Shown in pieces: positions 1 to 6,451 of a stretch of DNA of 8,478 bases; the stretch's first letter is position 1, and each line of letters starts with the position of its first letter. The notes beneath the pieces were generated by a model that did not search any database, had not been told where the DNA came from, and saw only the letters and a program-made list of their open reading frames with translations. Both the position numbers and the translations under genes were made by a program. The DNA is from Xanthobacteraceae bacterium. Lineage in GTDB: Bacteria; Pseudomonadota; Alphaproteobacteria; Rhizobiales; Xanthobacteraceae. The stretch is from positions 1-8,478 of the forward strand of contig JASHYD010000855.1 in the NCBI GenBank assembly GCA_030043175.1, given 5' to 3'.

Positions 1-588
1 CCCGAAACTCAGCTCGGCGCTCGCTTTGCGAATCGTTTCGTCGAGGCGAGACCGTAATGCATCGCTATCGGCCGAGAACATCGTGCGCGAGATCACCTCC
101 AGCGTCAGCGTAACCATCTCGCGGGCGATATCGATCTCTGCATTCTCACCTTTCGCGTCCCAGGCCTCGAGCCGCGCCTGAGCGGCCTCGGTGATGACCG
201 GCGCGTAGGACGCGATACTGCGATAATCGAATGAAGGCGACATCACGCGACGGTGGGCGCGCCACTTGTCGCCCTCGCTGCTGAGCAGCCCCTCGCCGAA
301 GGCAGTGCTGAGTATGCGGACGTCGAGCGCGGTCTTCGGGTAGTTCGCGACGTTGTCGAGCAGGACGCGCTTGATGCCGGCGGGATCGCTCACGAGGAGT
401 TGCTTGCCGAACACGCTTTTTGCCTCCCAGATGGGTTGTTCGTAAGCCGTCACAGGAATCGCGGCGAGCGGATTGTCCTTCATCGCGCGGAGCGCGGCAA
501 AAAAGGAAAGCGATTTTGCTGGCGCTTTACGGCCCGGCAAGTTCGGAGCGGGCGCCGCTCGGTCTACCGCGACCGGTCGCTTCTCCAT
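1..588 (-). CDS. Cytochrome P450, N-terminal part (runs off left edge)
   Basis: Heme-thiolate monooxygenase; the substrate cannot be told from this part. Reading the minus strand from the ATG at 588 gives 196 codons open to base 1, so the C-terminal half lies outside the window, including the I-helix and the heme-binding Cys. Visible P450 features: a proline-rich start (about residues 12-23), the B-helix region 'SDPAGIKRVLLDN' (67-79), and the C-helix 'WRAHRRVMSPSF' (109-120), whose W109 and R113 form the WxxxR that contacts a heme propionate. The helix D/E region 'IAREMVTLTLEVISRTMF' (154-171) is also typical. No transmembrane anchor is seen, as expected for a soluble bacterial P450. An in-frame TAG lies four codons upstream of the ATG; GTG directly before the ATG is the only other nearby start, and Met36 is a shorter option. 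No strong Shine-Dalgarno is visible. Family assignment is firm; subfamily is not assigned. Confidence 0.93.
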   Translation of the reverse strand, partial: MEKRPVAVDRAAPAPNLPGRKAPAKSLSFFAALRAMKDNPLAAIPVTAYEQPIWEAKSVFGKQLLVSDPAGIKRVLLDNVANYPKTALDVRILSTAFGEGLLSSEGDKWRAHRRVMSPSFDYRSIASYAPVITEAAQARLEAWDAKGENAEIDIAREMVTLTLEVISRTMFSADSDALRSRLDETIRKASAELSFG

Positions 589-648
589 CACTTCCAGCTA
601 GGCCATGCGTGAGCCTCCACACCACCCAATCACGCCCGTTCTGATAAT

Positions 649-659
649 GTCACAGTGAC
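649..659. promoter_or_regulatory. Perfect 5-bp inverted repeat upstream of the P450
   Basis: GTCAC-A-GTGAC, a perfect palindrome with a one-base centre, lies about 60 bases upstream of the P450 start codon. Its size and position fit an operator for a dimeric repressor or activator. No regulator gene is visible in the window, so its role is inference. Confidence 0.3.
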
Positions 660-677
660 TTGATTGCCCATCTCAGC

Positions 678-701
678 CGACTTGTGCGTTGCACAAAGTC
701 G
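678..701. promoter_or_regulatory. Hairpin-forming inverted repeat upstream of the P450
   Basis: The arms CGACTTGTGC and GCACAAAGTCG pair across a GTT loop with a single bulged base. It lies about 90 bases upstream of the P450 start. No run of T follows on either strand, so it does not look like a Rho-independent terminator. It could be an operator or a chance hairpin. Confidence 0.3.
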
Positions 702-802
702 TCTGGTATCACAGGTACAGGAGACGTGCCGGTCGAGCGACCCGGCACAGCGTTGAAAGATCGTGGCGGCGATCGCAAGCCGGTCCCAGGTGTCACCTCG
801 CC

Positions 803-1082
803 GCCGCTTCTGAGTTCGCAGCCGTGCAGTTCATCGCGAGCGCGACGGGCGCAAGCACCGACACCGTCGCCCAGGCGGCGATCCTGACGACCGCCGCCAT
901 CCCCGATGTGCTCGCGGTGCTCCTGCTTGTGGCTGCCGGATATCTCGCGCCGCAGGCACGTGTGGTCCGTTGGCGGATATAGTGCGGCGACGCAAGATGC
1001 CGCGCCCACCGCTGCGCCCGGCGCCGGCTCTCAGGGCGGCATCGGCAGCGTGACGATGCTCGTCCATGGCCCCACCAAGTGA
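803..1082 (+). pseudogene. Frameshifted remnant of a small hydrophobic protein
   Basis: Two stretches in different frames read like one protein. The first (803 to about 950) reads 'SEFAAVQFIASATGAS' and then a hydrophobic segment 'IPDVLAVLLLVAAGYLA' that would span a membrane. The second (from about 951 to the TGA at 1080-1082) reads 'GGYSAATQDAAPTAAPGAGS' and ends 'VTMLVHGPTK'. A shift of one frame around 940-960 would join them. No good start codon or Shine-Dalgarno is visible at the 5' end, so the gene is probably also truncated there. I do not recognise the family. The composition (a helix followed by an Ala/Pro/Gly linker) fits a membrane-anchored or phage-type small protein. The other frames over this stretch show nothing protein-like. 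Confidence 0.4.
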
Positions 1083-1111
1083 TAGCGTCCCTTCGGACGG
1101 CCGTTCACGGG

Positions 1112-1204
1112 ATGCGCAAGTCACCGGCAATCCGGGGCGGCCTGCGCGCCCTTTTCCATTTCGGCGCCGGTGCGGTGATGGGCGGCAAGAGCGCCTACGA
1201 CTGA
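1112..1204 (+). CDS. Possible 30-residue small protein
   Basis: ATG at 1112 opens a 30-codon frame to TGA at 1202-1204, reading 'MRKSPAIRGGLRALFHFGAG' and ending 'VMGGKSAYD'. It has a basic, amphipathic or weakly hydrophobic centre. It starts about 30 bases after the end of the preceding pseudogene, on the same strand. The Shine-Dalgarno is poor. The composition is protein-like, but the length makes this a weak call, and it may be part of the same decayed locus. No function is assigned. Confidence 0.3.
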   Translation: MRKSPAIRGGLRALFHFGAGAVMGGKSAYD

Positions 1205-1528
1205 ATGCCGTCAAACCGCGGCCTCGAATGTGCCTTGCGACCACCGCGGGAAAGGCGCATTGTATTCAGCTCGGTGCACGCCGAGCGCTCCGCCAACGGG
1301 ACTTGCCACCATCAGCCCCTGGCGGACCGCATTAGTCCACAACCTTGCAGTTCCGAAGTCGTTTACGATCGCGCTGAATCTCCTCCCGCCACGAAGCCCC
1401 TGCATTTTCCGAGCTCCTGACGCGCGACAGCCGCGCAGAGCGAGACGTTATGTAGGCTGGCCTCAGGCTTGTCGAGACGCAGTTCGGCGTTGCCGGCTTC
1501 CCGCCGCAATGGCAAGGAGGCAAACGAG
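1205..1528. other. Stretch without a supportable gene
   Basis: Several open frames exist here on both strands, but none combines a good start, a Shine-Dalgarno and protein-like composition. On the minus strand, short pieces such as 'REEIQRDRKRLRNCKVVD' (ending near 1335) and 'QGLMVASPVGGALGVHRAEY' (about 1240-1310) look somewhat coding-like and could be gene debris. I see no repeat, terminator or RNA gene. Confidence 0.4.
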
Positions 1529-1756
1529 ATGCCGGTCCACATTCCACGGCCCGATAGCAGGCTTGCCGTCACGTTCTGCCGAGACGCAGAACCCCCGCAG
1601 ACGATGATCGCGTGCGACGGCCCGAACGCTTGGGGACACGCGATCGCTCTTATCACCCAGCACGAAGAGCTGCAGCCCGGCGACACGCTGACGGTCAGTT
1701 CGCTTGCGGAGAGCGATTTGGTGGCCTTCGGCCCCTTTCTGGGAGGTGCGCCATGA
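1529..1756 (+). CDS. Small hypothetical protein, 75 residues
   Basis: The ATG at 1529 is chosen because AAGGAGG lies 8 bases upstream; a longer frame opening at 1469 has no such signal. The 75-residue product starts 'MPVHIPRPDSRLAVTFCRD', contains 'QHEELQPGDTLTVSSLAESD' and ends 'FGPFLGGAP'. No signal peptide or membrane segment is seen, so it is probably cytoplasmic and folded as a small beta-rich domain. Its TGA overlaps the ATG of the next gene (ATGA at 1753-1756), the classic sign of translational coupling. The family is not recognised. The compact run of tiny overlapping genes here is typical of phage or integrative-element modules, which is inference. Confidence 0.62.
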   Translation: MPVHIPRPDSRLAVTFCRDAEPPQTMIACDGPNAWGHAIALITQHEELQPGDTLTVSSLAESDLVAFGPFLGGAP

Positions 1757-1983
1757 GCCGCAACGCGTCCCCCATGATGTTGCACGACATCGTTCTGTTC
1801 CTTGAACGGATCGAGCGTCACTCACGCGCAACAAACATGCCAGCGGTCTTGCGTGCCGATCTTGCGTTGGCTGTACGTCTGATCGAGGCGTTGATCGTTA
1901 AGGCCAACATCAAGGATTGGCTGCTGGATATTTCCAACGAAGCGTTTGGCCGGCGAGGAGGTCGTGAGAGAGCTAGCCGCTGA
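1753..1983 (+). CDS. Small helical hypothetical protein, 76 residues
   Basis: The start overlaps the stop of the preceding gene (ATGA), with GGGAGG about 6 bases before the ATG inside the upstream gene. The product is predicted helical and amphipathic: 'MMLHDIVLFLERIERHSRAT', then 'LRADLALAVRLIEALIVKAN', with a basic C-terminus 'GRRGGRERASR'. No membrane segment is seen. The gene continues the plus-strand series of tiny genes, and a GTG start for the following, broken gene lies within its 3' end. The function is unknown. A role in a small phage or mobile-element module is an inference from arrangement only. Confidence 0.6.
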   Translation: MSRNASPMMLHDIVLFLERIERHSRATNMPAVLRADLALAVRLIEALIVKANIKDWLLDISNEAFGRRGGRERASR

Positions 1984-2137
1984 TATCGTTGTCGTGGTCG
2001 GTCCCGCGGCGGTCGTCTACTAACTGGTCGGCGATCCGTGGATCTCGGCGACCTGGAGCATCGTCGGCCTCACCGCCAGATGGTATCGGCGCCGCTGGCA
2101 GAAACCGCCTTATGGCGGTGATGACTCCCGCTCTTGA
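1964..2137 (+). pseudogene. Small membrane-protein gene broken by an in-frame TAA
   Basis: A GTG at 1964 lies just after GAGGAG within the 3' end of the preceding gene. The frame reads 'VRELAADIVVVVGPAAVVY', meets TAA at 2021-2023, and then continues without another stop as 'LVGDPWISATWSIVGLTARW' and 'YRRRWQKPPYGGDDSRS' to TGA at 2135-2137. Both halves look like one protein: a hydrophobic membrane span interrupted by the stop, then a basic cytoplasmic tail. A single substitution, for example from a Trp or Tyr codon, would explain the stop. The alternative is that only the 19-residue peptide before the TAA is made. The family is not recognised. Confidence 0.45.
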
Positions 2138-2285
2138 CTGGTGGGCCCCGGGCTCCGTTCGGTGGCGAACGGCGAACAACACCGCATTGGCAATCGAGCC
2201 GCGCCGGATCTCATGGTGGCGGCGTGAAGGGGCCAAGGGATTCTTGAAGAAACAAGTGGAGGATTACACCAGTATGAAGCTCTAA
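2112..2285 (+). CDS. Possible 57-residue basic hypothetical protein
   Basis: ATG at 2112 opens 57 codons to TAA, overlapping the 3' end of the broken membrane-protein gene by 26 bases. It reads 'MAVMTPALDWWAPGSVRWRT', then 'RRISWWRREGAKGFLKKQVE', and ends 'DYTSMKL'. It is rich in Trp, Arg and Lys. No clear Shine-Dalgarno is visible; the ATG at 2121 is an alternative start. The position in a chain of tightly packed small genes supports it mildly. The function is unknown, and it may be a remnant of a longer gene. Confidence 0.35.
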   Translation: MAVMTPALDWWAPGSVRWRTANNTALAIEPRRISWWRREGAKGFLKKQVEDYTSMKL

Positions 2286-2324
2286 CGGGCGCCGGAGGAT
2301 GAAGCAATAACGAGGCAGACAAAA

Positions 2325-2594
2325 ATGTACGATGCAAAATTCGTATGGACGGCGTTCGGTGCCGGCATCGTTATCGGCATCGGGCTCGGCAAGGGTGGAG
2401 AAATGGTCCAAGGGTTCGCCGCTATCGTCGCGGTAGGGGTGGCGCTGAACTTGGCCGTTAGCGTCATTGATCGCGTGCTCGAGTGGCACCATTGGCGCCG
2501 GATAACCAAGGATGAAACGGTGTCCGTTCTCAGGCGCACGTGGATCACCTCGAAGGCCAGCGCAAAAGGTGGTCGAGGACGACCTGGCCCCTAA
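2325..2594 (+). CDS. Small membrane protein, 89 residues
   Basis: ATG at 2325 has GAGG about 9 bases upstream. The product has two hydrophobic segments, 'FGAGIVIGIGLGKGG' (about residues 10-24) and 'MVQGFAAIVAVGVALNLAVS' (about 26-45), then a charged stretch 'DRVLEWHHWRRITKDETVSV'. This is a short two-helix membrane hairpin with a cytoplasmic tail; a holin-like or other phage membrane protein is possible but not shown. The last ~20 residues (Gly/Arg/Lys/Pro-rich) look unnatural. Another frame over the same bases reads 'AHVDHLEGQRKRW', so the 3' end may have been altered by a frameshift. Confidence 0.5.
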   Translation: MYDAKFVWTAFGAGIVIGIGLGKGGEMVQGFAAIVAVGVALNLAVSVIDRVLEWHHWRRITKDETVSVLRRTWITSKASAKGGRGRPGP

Positions 2595-2825
2595 TGGAAC
2601 CCTATCGCATAGCGCGACACGGAACGCGGTGACTCGCTACTCAAAGCCCGCCGTTGCGGCCGGCACCAGCACTCAGGGTGGCGGCGTGACGCCGGCGGCA
2701 GCTCGTCGAGTTGCTGTCATCCGGTTTGTCACCCGACGCCGCATGGTTGGCCGCTCGCAACGTATCGAACGAAATGGAAGCTCGATACGGTCGCTGTGTG
2801 CGGCATTGACTGTTCTCGAAAAACC
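2595..2825. other. Gene debris without an intact gene
   Basis: Plus-strand fragments in successive frames look protein-like. One reads 'VTRYSKPAVAAGTSTQGGG' (about 2628-2685). A second, bounded by TGA at 2687-2689 and TGA at 2807-2809, reads 'RRRQLVELLSSGLSPDAAWL' followed by 'AARNVSNEMEARYGRCVRH'. They may derive from one gene broken by frameshifts. An uninterrupted plus-strand frame spans 2512-3120, but its later part lies antisense to the substrate-binding protein fragment and is a shadow. Confidence 0.3.
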
Positions 2826-3050
2826 CGATCTCCGAGAGCAGCTCAAGCCACTTGCCGCCCGAGGTTTCGTAGTGGGCGAAGCCGGTGATATTCCCGCCTG
2901 GCTGGTTGAGCGCCGCGACGAGGCCGCTGCCGACAGGATCGGCCACGCCCGCCAAGACGATCGGGATTGTCCGCGCCTCCTGCTTGATCGCCTCGGTCGC
3001 CAGACCGTCCATGTTTGCGAGTACATGGGCGGTCGCATTCAGCTTTACTG
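2826..3050 (-). pseudogene. Fragment of an ABC transporter substrate-binding protein (ABC_sub_bind type)
   Basis: On the minus strand the frame reads 'EARTIPIVLAGVADPVGSGL', 'VAALNQPGGNITGFAHYE' and 'SGGKWLELLSEI'. This is the characteristic mid-region of the ABC_sub_bind (TrpX-like) periplasmic binding proteins that are abundant in Bradyrhizobium and relatives. Those proteins are usually around 320-340 residues; only about 70 are recognisable here. The lipoprotein or signal-peptide start, the N-terminal lobe and the C-terminal lobe are missing, and the flanking residues in the same frame do not fit the family. This is therefore a truncated relic and probably not functional. It lies downstream of the cupin gene on the same strand but has no start or Shine-Dalgarno of its own. 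Confidence 0.72.
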
Positions 3051-3173
3051 CTCGACAAAAGATCTGATATTCGCCGCAGTTTCCGCTCCCTTTGGTTATC
3101 AAATGGATCGGCACTCTTAAACCAAGGTGACGAGATTGACAGCAGCCAGATCGCCGAAACCGAGGCTCCCTTG

Positions 3174-4448
3174 CTAATCGCTGCTGCACACCAGATTTCC
3201 GAAAAGACTGGAGAGGACAGGAGAGTCAGCTAATCGGCGAAGCAACTCATCAGCTGCGTCGCGCTCCCCTCCGGAGCGAAGTTCGAACTCCAGAGCAAAT
3301 TGCCGAGTAACTTCGGGCAGATTATTGCCTGTAAGCAAAAGTCGAATTGCCCGGTGCAAGAGTGGGGATTCTGTCAGCCCACCTACCTCCGCGAGCAGCG
3401 ACGCTGTCCAGTTCGCTACGAGATCCGCTGGTTCGCTATCCAGATATCTGGCTTTCACCAGCGCGAAAATATCGGTGACAGACAAGCGGTTCATGATAAA
3501 CGCCAAGAGGAGGCGACGGTCACAATCGAAGACCCGCTGATGAAGTGAAGCCAAACGACTTATACGATATCCATCCTCGACAAATCCCGTAAGGCCTTCG
3601 CCGAGACTTCCCTGCCTACCTGCAGCGCTCGACGCCAAATCTAGCGCCTGACGCAAACTGAGATTAAACCGTCGCAGATAAAGGAGGACTCGTATCGCCG
3701 ATTCGAGATCAAGCGAAAGGAGCAGCTCCGATGCGGTCTTCTGAAAATGCTCCGCGTCTGTCTGACGAACAAGACTTAATAACTGACACTTTCTGTAAAT
3801 TATATCATCTTCAAAAAAGGGATCGATCGCATAACAAGGCCAATGATAAGTCATTTGGGGCTGTGCACGGGAATCTCTATGTGTTCGTACAAGTAGGGTA
3901 GCAGAAGGCCGTTTAAGATGGAACAAGGCATGTGCACCTTGACGACCAGAAATGATTGCTTCCACATCCCCCCGCTCGAGAATTTTGGCGTGCTTTTTTA
4001 CGATCTCTCCCACCGAGAGGCGGCTATTTACGAGTGTTTTCGGTTTGAATTCGTACTGGACATGAAGACTCGATCCGCTGAGAACAGAGAAAGCACCCGA
4101 GAAGCTATGTTCGTGGATTGATGTATCCGCATCAACCCAAAACAGGACGGCGATATAGAATCGCGAGTTGCGAAAGAATGTGACCGGAGGCTGGCCGAAG
4201 CTTGCCGGCAAATCGATCTGCGGAACTGTAATAGCCCCAGTAAGCCCCTCGCGGATAACGTCGCGAGCGCTATAGCGTTCGTGCAGACGTTCCTCAAGCA
4301 ACACTTGCTGAGCGATGTCTGAAAACGCGTCGTCGTGATACTGAGCGTTACACCAGGCATCCTCGATGCGCCGCGCGGCGGTTGTAATCTCGCTCGCAAA
4401 CCTGATCTGTATTTGATCCTCATCACGTAACGCGACGGAAGATACCAT
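3174..4448 (-). CDS. Cupin-fold protein with a long helical C-terminal half, 424 residues
   Basis: Last gene of the minus-strand block. The ATG at 4448 is chosen over the GTG at 4502 because GAGGAGGG lies 5 bases upstream. Residues about 96-190 look like an RmlC-type cupin. Motif 1 'DTSIHEHSFSGAFSVLSG' (108-125) gives H112 and H114, with Gly where most cupins have the metal-binding Glu, as in cysteine-dioxygenase-like cupins. Motif 2 is 'ERGDVEAIISGRQGAHALFH' (158-177), offering H173 or H177 as third ligand, followed by the strand 'PSATLLVRTH'. Residues about 225-424 are predicted all-helical, with no motif I can name. No signal peptide or membrane span is seen, so it is probably cytoplasmic. 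A metal-dependent oxidation or isomerisation is plausible, but a non-enzymatic sensing role cannot be excluded. The GC content is lower than in the P450. The cupin call is fairly safe; the function is unknown. Confidence 0.78.
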   Translation of the reverse strand: MVSSVALRDEDQIQIRFASEITTAARRIEDAWCNAQYHDDAFSDIAQQVLLEERLHERYSARDVIREGLTGAITVPQIDLPASFGQPPVTFFRNSRFYIAVLFWVDADTSIHEHSFSGAFSVLSGSSLHVQYEFKPKTLVNSRLSVGEIVKKHAKILERGDVEAIISGRQGAHALFHLKRPSATLLVRTHRDSRAQPQMTYHWPCYAIDPFFEDDIIYRKCQLLSLVRQTDAEHFQKTASELLLSLDLESAIRVLLYLRRFNLSLRQALDLASSAAGRQGSLGEGLTGFVEDGYRISRLASLHQRVFDCDRRLLLAFIMNRLSVTDIFALVKARYLDSEPADLVANWTASLLAEVGGLTESPLLHRAIRLLLTGNNLPEVTRQFALEFELRSGGERDAADELLRRLADSPVLSSLFGNLVCSSD

Positions 4449-4453
4449 AATTG

Positions 4454-4461
4454 CCCTCCTC
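4454..4461 (-). promoter_or_regulatory. Ribosome binding site that sets the cupin start
   Basis: On the minus strand GAGGAGGG ends 5 bases before the ATG at 4448. It matches the anti-Shine-Dalgarno strongly and places the start 18 codons inside the longest open frame. Confidence 0.7.
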
Positions 4462-4683
4462 GCCTGGGTCAGATCGCCGCACGCGGCCCGATTTATGGGC
4501 ACTGCACATGCGCTGTCGCGGATTCGTTTGAGAAAAGTGCTCCCTCATGCCCCAATCGGCAGTGTCTCCAGTTTCCGGCGATACTGCGAGTCCACGAGTC
4601 CATGTGTGTGGTAAAATTACGGGTCCCAGCTGTTGGCCAAGGACGAACGATGCTGCTTGTCGGCATTGACATCTCGCCAGAGA
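4462..4683 (-). other. Long spacer between the second toroid-like gene and the cupin gene
   Basis: About 235 bases separate the stop at 4684 from the cupin ATG. A minus-strand frame from the ATG at 4672 to TAA at 4493 encodes 59 residues ('MSMPTSSIVRPWPTAGTRNF' to 'ESATAHVQCP'), but it has no good Shine-Dalgarno and unconvincing composition, so I do not call it. No clear terminator or promoter is visible. The cupin gene could have its own promoter here or be read from upstream. Confidence 0.35.
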
Positions 4684-5532
4684 TTAAGTGCACGGGGCCT
4701 CACAATGGGCGGCCAGGATGAAGCCAGTATAGTGGATTTCTGCGAACATCCAGAGAGCGTCGACGGTGGGAAGGAAATCAGCATCCATCAGTTCCGCAGC
4801 GGTACCCTTGGGTCGGCAGTTTTTCGGGAGCAGCAAACCAAAGCGCCCATCGGCCCGCTGCTGATCAAGCACCCAGCGCATTGCGGCAAGACAAGGCGCT
4901 GAGTCGGTTAAACGAAGATACGCACATGTACGCAATAGCACGCAGGTGGCCGAAAGATCCCAGTCTGTGGCGTATGAACAAGAGAGCCTCGGGAGGACCT
5001 CAGACAAATTCTTGGCATTGCAATTCAGTGGACGGGTCCCAAATGAGGTAATACGTAGAAGCATTCCACAGACGCTCAGGAGCTCAGCCCGTCCATTCTG
5101 TACGAGCGACCCGATTGATGGCATCTCTACATCAACCGACTTTGGAAGAGGTGGAGACCTATCACTGAGATCAAAAAACAGATTAAACTTGCTCTCAAAC
5201 ACTCCTGGAGGAACCTCCAGTTTTCTACAAGAGTGGTAATAGTCATTAAGGTTGGGATGGGAGATCCCCCACCTAGCCAACAGTCGCCGGAGTGAAAGCG
5301 CAATAACCGGGTCCCCCCCGTAATGCTGGAACCCCCCAAGTTGAGCAGCAAATTGTCGAAGCTGGGTTTGAATGACAGCCGTGGAGCAGGTACTGTCCAA
5401 CACAAGGCTCGCACAGATCCCAAACAGCCGTTGAATGCACGCCTCGGTGGCGTTCGAGTCGAAGGGAACGCTCGCAAGCCAACCGCGTGCTCTTGCAGCT
5501 TGCCTCCTATGAAGCGTCGGCTTCCGAATCAT
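4684..5532 (-). CDS. Second toroid-like (DUF6895-like) protein, diverged paralogue, 282 residues
   Basis: The ATG at 5532 lies 26 bases inside the 3' end of the preceding gene, suggesting translational coupling; a TTG at 5604 is a poorer option. The protein follows the same order of motifs as its neighbour. An N-terminal helix 'RRQAARARGWLASV' (9-22) corresponds to 'RIARQSVEFLTSW' in the neighbour's upstream extension. 'KFNLFFDLSDRSPP' (115-128) corresponds to 'THTLFYVTDICGPP', 'DWDLSATCVLLR' (190-201) to 'DWDLSGELLLNL', and 'WVLDQQRADGRFG' (220-232) to 'ALLKAQRDDGAVPG'. The C-terminal 'LPTVDALWMFAE' corresponds to 'YHTTLVAMFLCR'. The His residues in the neighbour's THT and YHTT motifs are absent, so it may be a catalytically dead partner subunit. 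The QxxDGxFG pattern recalls alpha-alpha toroids. I recall DUF6895 as the closest family; this is not verified. Confidence 0.72.
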   Translation of the reverse strand: MIRKPTLHRRQAARARGWLASVPFDSNATEACIQRLFGICASLVLDSTCSTAVIQTQLRQFAAQLGGFQHYGGDPVIALSLRRLLARWGISHPNLNDYYHSCRKLEVPPGVFESKFNLFFDLSDRSPPLPKSVDVEMPSIGSLVQNGRAELLSVCGMLLRITSFGTRPLNCNAKNLSEVLPRLSCSYATDWDLSATCVLLRTCAYLRLTDSAPCLAAMRWVLDQQRADGRFGLLLPKNCRPKGTAAELMDADFLPTVDALWMFAEIHYTGFILAAHCEAPCT

Positions 5533-6451
5533 GGCGTTTTGTTCTGTGTAGATAGGCCCTACATAAAAACATTGCGACAAGTGTAGTATGGTAGCAGTTG
5601 TCAAAACTTACTTTGCGGTTCGGCTGGGTCAAATTCATAAACTGCGGACCAGGAACAGCCCCGTCATCGCGCTGCGCTTTAAGTAGAGCATCAAATGCGG
5701 TTTGAAACAGCGGCGTATCCCATTGATCGAGAGCAACAAGATTAAGCAAAAGTTCACCTGAGAGGTCCCAATCACGCTTCCGCCAATAGTGTATCAGCAA
5801 CGTTCCGACCAAGTCGGTCGCCCTGTGTCGGTCGGCGAGGGACATATTGACTGGAGGACCGCAGATGTCCGTCACATAGAACAGCGTATGAGTGATCGAA
5901 TATGCCTCTGGGACGGACAAATAGATTGGATTTTGGCCCCGCCCGAAAGATGTTGCTCGGAAGGTCGCGCCAAGGGTGGGAGGCTTGGCCCTAAGTCCTG
6001 CTTTCCATAGCCGGTGTTGTGAGCCTAGTTCTTGGAACGGTGTTTTCTCCATTATGCGCGGGTAGCCATTGAGACGGACATAGGAAATGGCTTCCTCGAA
6101 GGAGGGAAATCGCTCCCCTGCGGCACGAAGCGCTAAGTAACCAGTCGCATAATGCGGATAATTGCAGGGAAGCCTCCGGAGCCAGTGTGCGAGAGTCAAG
6201 TCGTCGAAAAGATCCACGAGAAAATGCTTTACTAACGCCAGCTCTCGTTGCATATGTGGTCGCCAGCGAGCCGTGTATCCGTAGAACATAGCAAGCTCAG
6301 TGGGCGCCTTCATTTGAGCAGCAACTTGTAGATCGCGTGGTGCCAACAGGTCTAGGTGCCGAGTTATCCAGTTAATTCCACTAATAAGCGAAGTTAGGGC
6401 TCGGTAGGATACGTCTCTTTCGATCATCTCGTGCTTATTAGGGGAAATCAT
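5507..6451 (-). CDS. First toroid-like (DUF6895-like) protein, 314 residues from the first in-frame ATG
   Basis: Probably a soluble all-helical protein; no signal peptide or membrane span is seen. Motifs in order: 'YSITHTLFYVTDICGPP' (184-200; H188, D194), 'KRDWDLSGELLLNL' (225-238), 'ALLKAQRDDGAVPGPQF' (255-271) and 'CYHTTLVAMFLCRAYL' (286-301; H288). The repeated helix-plus-'QxxDG' layout recalls alpha-alpha toroid folds such as terpenoid cyclases and protein prenyltransferases, but no catalytic signature of those is present. The order THxLFYxTD, DWDL, QRxDG, YHxTL matches my memory of the uncharacterised DUF6895 family. The ATG at 6451 has no good Shine-Dalgarno, and the frame stays open and protein-like for 42 codons further upstream without ATG, GTG or TTG, so the true N-terminus is probably longer and reached through a frameshift. 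The gene overlaps its paralogue downstream and lies after the proline-rich small gene, so co-transcription is likely. Confidence 0.75.
   Translation of the reverse strand: MISPNKHEMIERDVSYRALTSLISGINWITRHLDLLAPRDLQVAAQMKAPTELAMFYGYTARWRPHMQRELALVKHFLVDLFDDLTLAHWLRRLPCNYPHYATGYLALRAAGERFPSFEEAISYVRLNGYPRIMEKTPFQELGSQHRLWKAGLRAKPPTLGATFRATSFGRGQNPIYLSVPEAYSITHTLFYVTDICGPPVNMSLADRHRATDLVGTLLIHYWRKRDWDLSGELLLNLVALDQWDTPLFQTAFDALLKAQRDDGAVPGPQFMNLTQPNRKVSFDNCYHTTLVAMFLCRAYLHRTKRHDSEADAS

Noticed and set aside
253..612. Plus-strand 119-codon open frame
   Set aside because: It lies antisense to the clear P450 reading frame and is a high-GC shadow.
650..1009. Minus-strand 119-codon open frame upstream of the P450
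   Set aside because: It has Arg/Pro/Gly-rich shadow composition, no Shine-Dalgarno and no recognisable motif; the plus-strand hydrophobic fragment explains part of it better.
2512..3120. Plus-strand 202-codon open frame
   Set aside because: Its second half is antisense to the recognisable substrate-binding protein fragment, and its first half switches composition. No Shine-Dalgarno was found.
3275..3300. tRNA T-loop-like 'GTTCGAACTC'
   Set aside because: It lies inside the coding sequence of the cupin protein, and no cloverleaf surrounds it.
4493..4672. 59-residue minus-strand ORF between the second toroid-like gene and the cupin gene
   Set aside because: It has no good Shine-Dalgarno, and its composition is rich in Trp, His, Arg and Ser without a hydrophobic core. 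It is kept only as a spacer note.
4684..6451. Terpene cyclase or prenyltransferase pair forming a gibberellin-type operon with the P450
   Set aside because: The QxxDG pattern recalls toroid folds, but no DDxxD or DxDD motif is present, and the P450 is 2.6 kb beyond the block with debris between.
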